A stretch of DNA of 64,000 nucleotides, from contig OZ024740.1 of NCBI GenBank assembly GCA_964016885.1, positions 300,468,709-300,532,708 of the forward strand, in the 5' to 3' direction. Each line of letters begins with the position of its first letter. Position 1 is the first letter of the stretch. Origin of the DNA: Eledone cirrhosa (Eukaryota > Mollusca > Cephalopoda > Octopoda > Eledonidae). The notes below the pieces were generated by a model. It had not been told where the DNA came from, searched no databases, and worked only from the letters and a program-made list of their open reading frames with translations. Of the stretch, positions 34,310-49,499 are shown one piece after another. The position numbers were made by a program, and so were the translations under genes.

Positions 34310-35562
34310 ATGATTCTCGGCTTCAGAGTTAAGAATAAAGTGAATAAAATACAGAGGTAATTGAAATAAAATAAATACATACACGCATCCATATACGTAC
34401 ATACACAAGCATACATAGGTATACAAATACAAGCACATATAAATATGTGTGTGTGTGTACGTGTATACAAATAATTAAATAAACGTATATAAATAAATAA
34501 ATAAATAAATAAATACGTATATAACAAGCGCACACACATACCTACATGTAAATACACAAATGTTCGGGGACTACGTCAACCAAAACACGAAGTACATATA
34601 AACACACATCCTACATACGTACGAACCCGCATACACACACAGACGCAAAACTCACGTATACACATAACCAAAAGGATATGTACCAGGTTATATAAAATAT
34701 ACGCCATAACATATACAATCAGATATACGTATCGGAAAGTATACGTACCTTCACAAAACATACAGGTAATATATACTTACCTATGCAAATATGTAATGGT
34801 ATAAACATAACATTTACTTAGCTACCACATCAAGACGTAAAATATCTGCATATAGATCGTACTATCCGTTAGGGTATAATGTGGGACTGTAATACAGGAA
34901 ATATTTGTGCAATTTATGTTTACAAGCCGAAATTGCCTCAGAATTTTTGTTTAAGATGTGGTCTGTAGCGTAGAGTATTTCCAGGGTATCAGTGGCGCAG
35001 AGGTCACCTGGTCTTTTATTTCCGTTATACGATCTAGCCCTAGCTAGGATCTCCCAATGTAACTTATATTGGGTGTGGCTGTCTTTTAGACTCCAGATAT
35101 AAGCTGAACGTGACGTCATATTCCTTGTAGGAGGGTAACGAAAAGAAAGGGTATGTATATAAAGACGCTGCTTGAATCTATTGACGGTTAGCCCTATGTA
35201 GGCCCTACGGTACGTGGGTTATCAACCTTACATTTGTAGACAATGTTACTAGAGAAGCATTTCCCGGATAGGGGGCAATCAACCCGATTCCTACAATTAC
35301 TGTTAATACTAACTACAGAGTTACACCTGTTCCTACGGCTAGGTAGTCTAGCTAAATTTGAAGCTGTGATGTTATGTGCAAGGTTAGTAGCCGTAGAGTA
35401 AAAAATGTTAATAGTATTTCTATTTAAAATGTTACTATATTTATGTGTAGGGGGAAAATGCTTCGTAATAAGGGATAGAAAGATCTTAGCTAATGGTGTG
35501 GCGACCTCCATATTATATGGTGTGTTATACCATATAATGCGTCGGGATCTATTTCTTCTAGG
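34310..35562 (-). pseudogene. PLE-like element, C-terminal zinc finger and GIY-YIG half plus 3' UTR
   Basis: From 35562 downward the minus strand encodes the C-terminal half of a reverse-transcriptase/GIY-YIG retroelement. Visible are a linker (MEVATPLAKIFLSLITKHFP, YSNILNRNTINIFYSTATNL), a cysteine cluster (NCRNRVDCPLSGKCF), then after a frameshift near 35205 the nuclease motif AYIGLTVNRFKQRLYIH, SAYIWSLKDSHTQYKLHWEI and ILNKNSEAISACKHK. The usual catalytic Glu position in the LCATDTLEI segment appears to hold Asp. A stop at 34862 is followed by an AT-rich 3' UTR. The same 3' end is present on the plus strand at 63537-64000. The matching RT half lies immediately beside it but on the opposite strand. 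Confidence 0.8.
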
Positions 35563-36485
35563 TGGAACATTGCCGTTTTATGCAATTCGACATCAATAAT
35601 TACTACTCCTCCATTACTTTACCACTTCTCCTTAGAGCTATCAATTTCGCTAAAACACTCACAGTGGTTAAGGATTTCGAAGTTGATGTCATCCTCAATG
35701 CCCGTAACTCGGTGATTAATTTCGACGACTCTATTTGGATTAAAAAATCTAATAGTACCCCATTCGACGTGAATATGGGCGCCAGTGATTCTGCGGAGGT
35801 TACTGATCTTATCGGCCTGTTCCTTCTTTTCTCTATCAAGGACGAATTCTCCAATCTGGGCGGTGGTTTGTACCGTGATAATGGTCTTTTGACCATGACT
35901 AAGTGCGCCCACGTGCTTGCGACAGATTCCGGAAAGAACTCACAGCCTTCTTTAAAGGCTTCAACCTCTCTATACAGGTTGAGGCCAACCTCTCGGTCGT
36001 TAATTACCTCAACGTTACCCTCAATTTAACGAATGGCTTGTATTACACGTATAGAAAGCCGAATGATACGCTTAATTACATAAGTAAGCATTCTAACCAT
36101 CCTGCCAGCATAACAAAGAACCTGGTAAAAAACGTTTCTTTGAGGCTTTCCCGTCGTCCCGTCTATCTATTAACGAGCATATTTTCAACGTCCATTCCAC
36201 ATATTACAATGAAGCTCTTGCTTGGAGTGGATTTTTCGATACGGTAGCATATACAGAGTACTAGAATAGACCTAGAAGAAATAGATCCCAACGCATTATA
36301 TGGTCTCACCCACCATATAATATGGAGGTGGCCACACCATTAGCTAAGATCTTTCTATCCCTTATTACGAAGTATTTTACCCCTACACATAAATATAGTA
36401 ACATTTTTAATGGAAATACTATTCAAATTTCTTACTCTACGACTCCTAACCTTGGACAACATCACAGCTTCAAATTTAGCTAAAC
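35562..36485 (+). pseudogene. PLE-like reverse transcriptase half, inverted relative to its nuclease half
   Basis: The plus strand encodes an RT palm. Motif A is CRFMQFDINNYYSSITLPLL with its Asp. Motif B-like is FDVNMGASDSAEVTDLIGLF. Motif C is GGLYRDNGLL, where the second catalytic Asp is Asn (GAT to AAT). After a frameshift near 35910 the frame continues through KGFNLSIQVEANLSVVNYLN and LYYTYRKPNDTLNYISKHSN to about 36250. A further piece at 36265-36480 repeats, on this strand, the linker also present on the minus strand at 35400-35560, so about 200 bp exist twice in opposite orientation. The RT wording matches the fuller copy at 37.6-38.7 kb. Catalytically dead. Confidence 0.8.
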
Positions 36486-36488
36486 TTT

Positions 36489-36682
<194 letters not shown>

Positions 36683-36689
36683 GAAATGA

Positions 36690-39305
36690 ATACAAAGAGT
36701 TTAAAACCGTTAAAACATGTTTATATAATTGTGCACCTACGTACGTTTCGCCCTGAGCGGTGTTATCAAGGACATTGAAAGCAAAATAATGTTCAATATA
36801 GGACTCAGGAGGGAAGTCTCGGTTAAATTAACATCAAAATTCATTTTTCCCCTCTGTGCATGTGTGCATTACTATTCCTATCTATGTTGTTATCTATCTC
36901 TCTAACTCTGTCATTGGTACTGTTATCTCTCAAGACGTGCGGTGTTATACCATTATTATTCCGCACACCGCAGCCCGTTCTGCTGCCGGTGGGTGAAGCG
37001 TGTGGGTCGCCGGTATATTCGCCAATCACGCCCTGGTTACGTGGGTTTCGTCTGCCGGGGCGGCCATCCACCCTAATTGTTGCTGTTAGGGGGATGTTAA
37101 GGTTAATAGTGTTGTTGTCATGTTTAGATGTATCTATGCTAAGGTGTAGTGTTTTGTTAATCTTACTGTGATTAGTTGCTCCTATGATGTCAGCTAGATT
37201 GGGTGTAGTAGAGAACGATATTTTGATTTTGTTCCTGTTAAGTATTTTGCTGTATTTATGATTAGGTGGGAAATTACTCTCCAAGGCTTCGAAGAATATC
37301 CTCGGTACGTCGGAGGCCACACTCCGAGAGTAGGTGGGGTGGAACCATATGATATTACGGGGGCGTTTCCGCTTTACAGTGGGTTTGCTACAGGTTGTGC
37401 TTCCTTGTTGACAGTACTTACGGTTGCTCCTGTGCTGTAGCCAGTTATTCGTCACCATTACTTTATGTTCAGGTGGGGGCGCCTTACCTCTATACCTTCT
37501 ATGTGTGACTAGACGCGGGTTGGAGGGTGTTGGTAATAGGCCGCCGCAGTTTCTGGTCTTATAGTTAGGGAATAACTCTAATAGGCTGCAGCGGGTGACG
37601 CTACCAATCGGGTAACACTTACCAAACTGTGGGTTGTCTTAGTCGCCACTCATGTAATTAACGGTGTGGCCAAGTTTCTTAGTGTGGTTCTCTATACTAT
37701 AGTTCTTGACGCTGTCATGGCTGTAGCGTGCTCTGTTATAGTTATGGCTCACTATAACATTATTCCTACGTTGGGGTCGATTTCTAGAGCTAGCGTTAAG
37801 GATGTAGGATATTTTCCGGTTAAAACCGGCATTTAGTAAAGCCTTATTGTAGTATTCGGCCGCTTGGTTAAATATATCATCATTGGCGGAGAGCCTCGAG
37901 ATCCTATGGGATATGCTATACACTATGGAGTTGAGAGTAGACTTAGCATGGTTAGATGCATAGTTTATATAGGACAGGATCTCACCACGCTTATGGTATG
38001 GCTCGTATAGGCCCGTACTCAACTCCAGGATTACGTCTAGGAAATTGACTATTTGATGTTTGAGGTCCATGGTCACTGATAGGCCATATGTCTTAAAGAA
38101 CCTGTGTATACGCTTGTTAAGGTTCTCTATCCTGCGGGGGCTGTGGCTTTGCACGGTAAACAGGGCATCGTCCCTATATACCTCGCCCTGTAGGGCCGGT
38201 ATCTCGTCCCTAATTCTATGGAGGAGGTACATCCCGACCTGGTCGGTTACTTGCGCCGATTCGCTGGGCCCCATCGTGATATCAAAGTTATCAGGACGGT
38301 TGGTTCTGGTCCAGTAGGAGCCATCGAACTTGATAATAGTTCTACGCGCTGCGAGCATAATATCTATCTCTTTCCTAGTGAGGCTAGTATTAGATTTAGC
38401 TAGGATAAGCGCTTTATTTAGGAGTATGGGGGAGATCGATGCATAGTAGCCATCTATGTTAAACTGTATGAACTTGAGAGTTGTTTTATCAGGTAACCAA
38501 TTAATGACCTGGTCGGTGCTGCTCCAGAGACAGACCTTGGCTTTATTATTAAGTTCTAGTAGTACTCTATCTAGGATGACTTTACTAATTTTACCTATAT
38601 CCGAAGTAGATGGGCATATAAGTCTAATAGAGGGGTTTTCATTAAAGTTACCTTTGTGAACCTTAAGAGAGAATCTAGGTGTCATAGAGACGTATGGGTT
38701 GGTGTACTTATCTATGTCTAGGCTAGTAACTATGTCCTTCCCTACCCTATTTATGTCATTTAAAGTGCTAGTTGGTGTTTTTTTAATAGTTTTTATGTAG
38801 TTCCTTATAAATGAAATGTTTGTACTTGCTCACGTCCATCTTATACAGCTTCTTGGTTTTGTCAGAGATAACGAGGAGGTGTGGGTCCTTCTTGATTCTG
38901 GTAATGAGTGCATCCAGGGATGTTATGAATGGATTACTGCCTTGGCGTTTACTCTTAAACTTGATGTGTTTGATCAGTTTTAGCAGGTCTTCATCAAATT
39001 GGTCCAGCATGGGGTTGTGCGGTGGGTTTCGGTATGTTTTAAAGCCGTATCTCTATAGGTTGTGGATGGTTGCAGTTGTCCTTATCGAGGTAATAGGCCT
39101 TCCATCTTACTCTCCGTATAAACGAGTCTATAAGCAGCTTGAGGTATGTTTCTCTGCTAGGTAGTGGGATAAATTTAAGAGACATGGGTAATGGTTGATT
39201 CTCCATCGTAATGGCAAATAAAGTATGGTGCTCTACTATAAGGAGCACGTTAATAGAATGAGTAGGTATCGAGAGAGAGAGAAGGCACGAGTATTGAGCA
39301 CACAT
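36690..39305 (-). pseudogene. PLE-like retroelement with YRDD reverse transcriptase (left palindrome arm)
   Basis: The fullest copy of this family here. Reading down the minus strand: an N-terminal segment (39305-39039: LPSRETYLKLLIDSFIRRVR), a second segment (39010-38783: QFDEDLLKLIKHIKFKSKRQ, ISDKTKKLYKMDVSKYKHF with a DK(T/G) box), a frameshift near 38800, then a 348-codon RT frame (38685-37639). The RT shows RFSLKVHKGNFNENPSIRLI, motif A KFIQFNIDGYYASISPILLN, motif B ITMGPSESAQVTDQVGMYLL, motif C EVYRDDALF with both Asp, VNFLDVILELSTGLYEPYHK and SRLSANDDIFNQAAEYYNKA. Downstream, 37458-36841 encodes the basic WFHPTYSRSVASDVPRIFFE and NRNKIKISFSTTPNLADI linker, but then a Asn/Arg/Gly-rich tail ending HMHRGEK instead of the expected zinc finger and GIY-YIG. 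Either this copy lost its nuclease or it is an EN-minus variant. The RT palm looks intact; the N-terminus does not. Confidence 0.8.
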
Positions 39306-39378
39306 GCATAATCTATTGGCAACTAAATATATGTATCGACCATCTTTCCATTCTCTTCTCTCTCTCGATAGCTAATCA

Positions 39379-39768
<390 letters not shown>

Positions 39769-39821
39769 TTAGCTATCGAGAGAGAGAAGAGAATGGAAAG
39801 ATGGTCGATACATATATTTAG

Positions 39822-41063
39822 TTGCCAATAGATTATGCATGTGTGCTCAATACTCGTGCCTTCTCTCTCTCCATACCTACTCATTCTATTAACGTGCTCC
39901 TTATAGTAGAGCACCATACTTTATTTGCCATTACGATGGAGAATCAACCATTACCCATGTCTCTTAAGTTTAACCCACTACCTAGCAGAGAAACATACCT
40001 CAAGCTGCTTATAGACTCGTTTATACGGAGAGTAAGATGGAAGGCCTACTACCTCGATAAGGACAACTGCAACCAAGCAGAACCTATAGAGAGATACGGC
40101 TTTAAAACATACTGAAACCCACCGCACAACCCCATGCTGGACCGCTTTGATGAAGACCTGCTAAAACTGATGAAACACATCAAGTTTAAGAGTAAACGCC
40201 AAGGCAGTAATCCATTCATAACATCCCTGGATGCACTCATTACCTGAATCAAGAAGGACCCACACCTCCTCGTTACCTCTGACAAAACCAAGAAGCTGTA
40301 TAAGATGGACGTGAGCAAGTACAAACATTTCATTTATAAGGAACTACATAAAAACTATTAAAAAAACACCAATCAGCACTTTAAATGACATAAATAGGGT
40401 AGGGAAGGACATAGTTACTAGCCTAGACATAGATAAGTACACCAACCCATACGTCTCTATGCTTATATGAAGATATCTTTAACCTAGCGGCCGAATATTA
40501 CAATAAGGCTTTACTAAATGCCGGTTTTAAAAAAAACGGAAAATATCCTACATCCTTAACGCTAGCTCTAGGAATGAACCCCAACGTAGGTATAATGTTA
40601 TAGTGAGCCATAACTATAACAGAGCACGCTACAGCCATGACAGCGTCAAGAACTATAGTATAGAGAACCACACTAAGAAACTTGGCCACACCGTTAATTA
40701 CATGAGTGGCGACTAAGACAACCGACAGTTTGGTAAGTGTTACCCGATTGGTAGCGTCACCCGCTGCAGCCTATTAGAGTTATTCCCTAACTATAAGACC
40801 AGAAACTGCGGCGGCCTATTACCAACACCCTCCAACCCGCGTCTAGTCACACATAGAAAGTATAGAGGTAAGGCGCCCCCACCTGAACATAAAGTAATGG
40901 GGACGAATAACTGGCTACAGCACAGGAGCAACCGTAAGTACTGTCAACAAGGAAGCACAACCTGTAGCAAACCCACTGCAAAGCGGAAACGCCACCGTAA
41001 TATCATATGTTTCCTCCCCACCTACTCTCGGAGTGTGGCCTCCGACGTACCGAGGATATTATA
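39822..41063 (+). pseudogene. PLE-like element, right palindrome arm with RT core deleted
   Basis: Plus-strand copy of the 36.7-39.3 kb element. It keeps the N-terminal segments (39822-40115; then LDRFDEDLLKLMKHIKFKSK and SDKTKKLYKMDVSKYKHF at 40136-40360) with a new stop (AGA to TGA) near 40245. At about 40470 it jumps from the CCAACCCATACGTCTCTATG region straight to GCGGCCGAATATTACAATAA, losing about 800 bp that encode RT motifs A, B and C. The downstream part continues through CSLLELFPNYKTRNCGGLLP-like coding to 41063 and then (TA)n. It cannot encode an active enzyme. Confidence 0.9.
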
Positions 41064-41083
41064 TATATATATATATATATATA

Positions 41084-41193
41084 TTTTTTTTAAATAAGAC
41101 TCCAATTGCATTTTCGATTTCATCTTTTTTTCTTTATACTTTCACTCGTGTAGGACACCTCGGTTATTTTTCATTTTGTAAAAAAAACCTCAC

Positions 41194-41200
<7 letters not shown>
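41084..41200 (+). repeat. PLE-leader repeat copy
   Basis: TTTAAATAAGACTCCAATTG, CATTTTCGATTTCATC, ACTTTCACTCGTGTAGGACA, CCTCGGTTATTTTTCATTTT and CCTCACTTTCTAATATATA. The same order occurs at 29370-29485 and 60430-60547. It always ends at a (TA)n tract (here 41201-41280). Confidence 0.85.
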
Positions 41201-41280
<80 letters not shown>

Positions 41281-41282
<2 letters not shown>

Positions 41283-42660
41283 AGTGTGTGTGTGTGTGTG
41301 TATGTGCATAGGGCAATATATGCTGTGAAAATATGCTAATGAAAGAACATGCAGTCAAGTCAAAAGAGATAAAGCGAATATATAAATATGAGTCTACGTC
41401 GGCGTTCGTAATACATGATTTATTGACAGACAGTCTGCAAGTATTCATAGTTTGTTTTATTGAGAGGAGTGGAAATATAGATGAAATTCCGTACACGTCT
41501 TGAAAATATACTTGAAAGCTTATTTAAAATGGTTGCATTTCAACTAATGGCAATATTCATAGAACTATCCATCCCATTACACATTTACATGTCTAACATT
41601 TATTGATGTATGTATATATAAACGCACACACACAAACACACATAAACACACACACACATACATATATATATGTGTGTGTGGGTGTGTCTGTGTGTGTGTG
41701 TGTTTATCTGTGTGTCTGTGTTTATTTGTGTGTGTGTGTTTATTTGTGTGTGATTACACATAGATAAACACTTTAAGTTCAAAATAATAAAAGAATGAAA
41801 CAGAGATACACATATACAAAGTCTACTCACAAGCTAATATGAAATGACACTTCTCAACGTATCGGACGCTAGTCTATCATCATTTAGAATTATATTTTTC
41901 AGAAAAATCCCGTGTTCCTTTGTAAGAGCAAAATTAAATAAAAGTCCGTCATCATATTAATAGTCTGTGATTGGATGATGTTTTCATTGCGTAGGAAAAT
42001 ATTCGAGGTAGCATTATCAGCAAAAAAAAAAAAACGCAGCGCAGATTGTCAGAGGAAGCGCTGCGCGCGCAAGTCAAGACCGACTTCAATTATCACAGCA
42101 GTCCTTACCCATATGCACCTCATATATATACATGGTTTTCAGGTTGTGATTAGTTTCGATATACATATAAACTTTGAAGTCGTCCTAACCGAAAAGGTCG
42201 TAGGAGTAATTGATTACTATATTAACTACTTGTTAAAATTGTGTAAATAATCATGGAAGCTTTTCTATCCTGTTTGGCATGTGTGCAAGAATAGTTTCCA
42301 AGAATTTCTGGACAATTATTTATTTTGATCGACTATTGATATATTCACTTGTGTTGGGTGGATGACAGTACATAATTCAAATATTCAGAATTGTTCCTAT
42401 ATCAAGTTGTCACATATATGTATGCAAAAATATACTTATATATGAATGTATATATAGATACATGGGGTTGTATTTGTGTATGAGGGGGAGGGGGGTGCAT
42501 GAGTGAACATATTACACGTATTGGATTGTATGAGATCGTAAAGGTTTATTACTTCACCTGAAACCAGAAACACATTTAATGCTTTTAAAGTAATGTATCA
42601 TCCCTATAGTTATTTTTCTCATTCTAGATAATAATGCTTTTTTTCTACTTTAACCCGGTA
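41281..42660. other. Interval without a recognised gene
   Basis: Unique low-GC DNA with CA/GT-rich patches at 41620-41760. A short GC-richer patch CAGAGGAAGCGCTGCGCGCG lies at 42050. No gene or known element was recognised. Confidence 0.5.
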
Positions 42661-42667
42661 TTTAATT

Positions 42668-42972
42668 GGTTTTTGTGTTGTAGTTCGTATTTATATTCAT
42701 GTGTTGTTTGTTACTCACAGCTATTAACCATGGGATTATTTTAAGTCGTTTATAGTGATTAAGCGTTTGTTTGTTAAATGTAAATTCCTCCGAATTACTG
42801 GCCATATTGTTATTGTAGGTATATTATCTTATGCATTTTTTATCAGTAAATTATCTTTTCTAGGGTTTGTATTAACCGTTATTAAGTTGTTGGTAAACCG
42901 TTAGCTTACTTAATTTTATAAGTTTACAAACAACATATGCATATAAATACGAACTACAACACAAAAACACTT
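42668..42972. mobile_element. MITE-like element with about 45-bp terminal inverted repeats
   Basis: 42668-42712 (GGTTTTTGTGTTGTAGTTCG, TATTTATATTCATGTGTTGTTTG) and 42926-42972 (CAAACAACATATGCATATAA, ATACGAACTACAACACAAAAACA) are inverted copies with a few mismatches, enclosing about 210 bases with no coding capacity. Target-site duplications are not obvious, so class II identity is tentative. Confidence 0.6.
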
Positions 42973-43164
42973 AAATGAAAACCACATACCGAACACTATC
43001 ATGTGCTTTACATTACACCTCACATAAAAAAATACCTACATTATCACCACATGCCTTTCTAACAAATTGCATACTATCTTAAATGTTTATAACAAATAAA
43101 ATATGATTTAACACCCCACACAAAATATGTTTATTTCAACTAAATTATAACTCTTCCATACATG

Positions 43165-43210
43165 CATTATTGACTGTATTTGCTGGCCTTGTGCCTAAAG
43201 TAGAAACAAT
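43165..43210 (+). mobile_element. SINE/LINE 3' tail relic
   Basis: CTGGCCTTGTGCCTAAAGTA, then GAAACAATTATT. This tail motif occurs on the minus strand at 47227-47260 and is recalled from cephalopod SINE 3' ends. Confidence 0.6.
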
Positions 43211-43214
43211 TATT

Positions 43215-46190
<2,976 letters not shown>

Positions 46191-46980
46191 AGAGAGAGAA
46201 AGTGGGGGACATACACGTGGAGAAAATTTCGAGATAGGAAGCAAAAATACGATGGTATAGTTGTTTTTCGTATCACTAGATAACTGATATATACACGGAT
46301 ATTGAAATGCTAAGGTAAATAAAAGGATTTGTATTTTCCTTTTACAAATCTTTTCATCTTTTTCGTTAAATATTGATTACTTGTCATGTTATTCAGACAT
46401 ATCTTTTAACTCATTAAATATTAGTTGCTACATTTCATTAAACGGAGGAGAGATTACTAAAACGTGTTGTAACTTAACTTGCATACATTTTAGACAGTAT
46501 ATACGTTAGTCCTGGAAATACAACCCTCAAGAAAAACAGCCAACGCAGCGGAGAGTTTCACGATGTGTGTTAAATATTCTTCAACACTTTCTATCTGACT
46601 TATGATTTGTGTCACTTATATGGCACGTGCTGTAATAAATTCAGGTAATATGTTTTATTTCCTGACTCGTCGAAACAACGGTCTGTAGTTCTCCACCTTC
46701 AAAACAGGATATAGGGAATGCGATGCATATATCCTTTCATAGACATCACCCTTATAAACTATCCCATCAATTGTACGATTTTCCTAATATTATACGGTAC
46801 ATTACACACAGTGTTATTAAGGATAGAAACCTAACGATAGAAAATACATGAATTATTTCTCTTGTCAATCTCCTTTAATTATTATTAGCTGACTATTTAC
46901 AAGATTCCTATATTTTCGGATTTTATTAATCAGCTATGTATAAACATTGCGTTTCTGATGATATATCTGAAGAGAGGCCT
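46191..46980. other. Interval without a recognised gene
   Basis: Unique low-GC sequence, no repeat or coding signal seen. Confidence 0.5.
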
Positions 46981-46982
46981 CA

Positions 46983-47830
46983 TCTATATATATAAACAGA
47001 GTATGTCTGTGAGTCTGTTTCCCTAAAACTCGAGAAGTACCCAACCGGTTTTTTTCAAACTTTATACATGTAACTCGTATGACACCAGAAGTGTTTTGAG
47101 CAAAACAAATTTCAAATGTTCAATGCCTTAGGGACCGCATTAGGCGATTTAGCGATCTCTTTCTCTTTCTCTTAGTATTTCTCTTTTTAGATAGATACAT
47201 AGATATGACGTCGCGCCTTCATAATTGTTTCTACTTTAGGCACAAGGCCAGCAAATACCCAGTACATTACTGGTACTTTATTTTATCGACCCCGTCGCGC
47301 CTTCATGATATCTGTATGTATGCCTGACTGTCTGCATTACGTCATTATGACGCGATCAGTGTGTGTGCGTATATATATTCTTATGCCAAAGAACGTCTTC
47401 ACGAACCAAAGTATCGTCTTCCTGTTTTCCAGATTGATTTTTTAGTTTAAGAAGATCCCGTTAAGTTTGAAAGCAACGATTCTTTGCTTAAACATTAATA
47501 TGTTATTTTAATATGGATATTCGTGTACTGATATTTTTGCATACACAAAAACAAAATATAAACAAACAAGGCCAAAGATTATATCAATTAGTCTTAGTGT
47601 ATGTACTTCATACTGCTTTTAGGTAGAATATCCCGTTAAGGGTTAAGGCAGTGACTCTTTGCTTAAACTTTAGTCTGTTATTTTAATATTTATGGATAGA
47701 TGTTTTTGCATACACAATAACAAAATATAAACAAACGTATTTATTTCACGAGGTTCGATAAGGATAAATATATATCAAAGATATAAGAACCCATTAGCAA
47801 ATCCCGAGCAACGCCGGGCCATTCTGCTAG
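46983..47830 (+). mobile_element. Non-autonomous Helitron
   Basis: The element starts with TCTATATATATAAACAGAGT, the 5' TC end typical of animal Helitrons. It ends with a hairpin (CCCGAGCAACGCCGGG, 47803-47818) followed eight bases later by CTAG at 47827-47830. It sits between A (46982) and T (47831), the AT target these rolling-circle elements use, with no target duplication. At about 850 bp it has no Rep/helicase gene, so it would need an autonomous partner. Inside are a SINE tail relic (minus, about 47217-47295), two copies of the repeat that flanks the 34-36.5 kb PLE locus (47448-47518, 47629-47693), and CAACCGGTTTTTTTCAAACT-type 5' sequence common in Helitrons. One hairpin base pair is changed (expected CCCGG, here CCCGA). 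Confidence 0.85.
47217..47295 (-). mobile_element. SINE 3' region nested in the Helitron
   Basis: On the minus strand: GGCGCGACGGGGTCGATAAA, ATAAAGTACCAGTAATGTAC, then TGGGTATTTGCTGGCCTTGT and GCCTAAAGTAGAAAC. The GGGGTCGATAAA...GTACCAGT wording is that of cephalopod tRNA-SINE bodies as I recall them. Confidence 0.65.
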
Positions 47831-47996
47831 TATCCGTTAAAATACCTCCACTTGGCAGTAACCAGGCGGCAACATAAAACAATATTATGTACTATTCTTA
47901 AGGAAAAAAAAATTGATATCGCATGAACGAGTGATTCGAATACAGGTACGTGCACACACACATGCACACACATACACACTGGTATGTATGTATATA

Positions 47997-48092
47997 TATA
48001 TACTTGTTCCTATTACCCACTCTACTACCCTAAGTATTGAGTACTTTGGTGCGTTATGGTCCATCTGGTCCCTTACCACATTTCTTTCGTTA
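47997..48092 (-). repeat. Inverse copy of the 45.7-46.0 kb repeat
   Basis: Reverse complement of the GGACCATAACGCACCAGAGT / ACTTAGGGTAGTAGAGTGGG unit, bounded by (TA)n at 48092. Confidence 0.85.
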
Positions 48093-48375
48093 TATATATA
48101 TATATTTATACTGAACAACTTAATACTGAATTCTACCTCATGGTGGATGCTCACTACTACGAACAATGATAAGCTTTCTGAAGAAATGTGATAAATAATT
48201 TAAGTATTGCATATGATTTTACAATATATATTGTAGTCAGCATAGGTAGGCAATTACAATAGACATATAAACATATGTTAAAGCATATAAATTCATAATT
48301 TCGTTCCCGCCGAATTTTAAATTTTTCTTGGTGCATTACTCGCTTATATGGTATACTCCGGGATTACTTCTCAAC

Positions 48376-49493
48376 TTATATACCATATATCCCTGCTCGG
48401 AGCATGCTTGCTTCATTTCTCTTCAGCCGTCGCATATCCTCTGTAGTTGCTGCCCATATCTCACTACCATGTAGCATTACGCATCTCACGCAGGCTTCAT
48501 ATAACCGGCCTTTCGTACGCAGGGAGAAACCCTTCTTTTTCAACAGAGGAAGTAACTCCCTAAACTCCTTCCAACCCGTTTTTATTTTAGATGCTATGGC
48601 TTCGAAACACCCCTCTCCCATGCTAATCTGATCACCTAGCTACCGGATGCTCTCAACCTTTTCCATAGAACCCACTCGCATTTGAAAAATGTTTCTATCA
48701 CTGTGATTACTACCGTCAAATTTCCCTGAACATCTACTGCATACGTATTTTCCCTACCTGTTAGCTTGCCTGCTATCCTACTACATCCCTCGTGTACCCA
48801 TTATCTGCATTGTGTACATTTTATAGAATTTATGCCAGTTCCTTTTCTACATATCGAACATGGCCATTTACCTGATGGAATCAGAGTTTCGTCTTCTGTT
48901 CTACTTATCAACGCTTTTGTCTTATCTATGTTCACTCTCAGGCCTCTTAATTCCAACTGCTGTTTCCATAGCCAGAATTTCTTGTCTAGCTCCTCTACTG
49001 CTATAAGAACTAGATCATCAGCATAGAGAAGTTCCCATGGGCAGCCAGTCTTAACATCCTCTGTTATGGCTTGGAGGACTATAATGGACAAGAGCGGGCT
49101 GAGGAGCGAACTCTGATGTACTCCTACTTGTAACTGGAATTCCTCACTAAACTCCATTCCTACTCTCACATTACTAACAGCACGCCTGTACATAGATAGC
49201 ACAGTCCTCACAAGCCATTCCTCTACACCTTGTTTCCTTAGGGACCACTAGATGGCAGATCGGGTCACTCTATCAAAGGCCTTCTCTAGGTCAACAAAAG
49301 CTAAGTATAGTAGCTTATACTTCTCTAAGAACCTCTCTTGTAGTTGTCTCACTAAGAAAAGGGCATCTGTTGTACTTTTTCCAGGGACACAACCAAACTG
49401 CATCTCATTTAATTTGACCCTTTCTCTAATTAGTTGTTCTAATATTCTCTCTGCCACTTTCATAAACTGATCCATCAGCTTTATGCCCCTATA
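48376..49493 (-). pseudogene. RTE-like LINE reverse transcriptase fragment
   Basis: From about 49493 down, the minus strand encodes RT motifs: RILEQLIRERVKLNEMQFGC, motif A LLYLAFVDLEKAFDRVTRSA with its Asp, a frameshift near 49240, then RRAVSNVRVGMEFSEEFQLQ, motif B-like VGVHQSSLLSPLLSIIVLQA and motif C ELLYADDLVLIA. A cysteine-rich CSICRKGTGINSIKCTQC follows, typical of RTE-group elements as I recall them. After a further gap comes SLRTKGRLYEACVRCVMLHG and SEIWAATTEDMRRLKRNEAS. The usual sequence after this point is missing, replaced by a TATATGGTATATAAG palindrome at 48330-48400. The 5' end is truncated at 49493, next to TA/GT repeats. Catalytic residues survive but the gene is broken. Confidence 0.85.
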
Positions 49494-49499
49494 TATATA

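Noticed and set aside
34576..34761. 61-62 codon frame shared with 63730-63918
   Set aside because: The two stretches are homologous because they are the same PLE 3' UTR; similarity is at DNA level and the frames diverge without codon bias.
36735..36775. Hammerhead-like TGATAA...GCGAAAC on the minus strand
   Set aside because: The core deviates at conserved bases and the stem II pairing is poor, so it was not annotated as a ribozyme.
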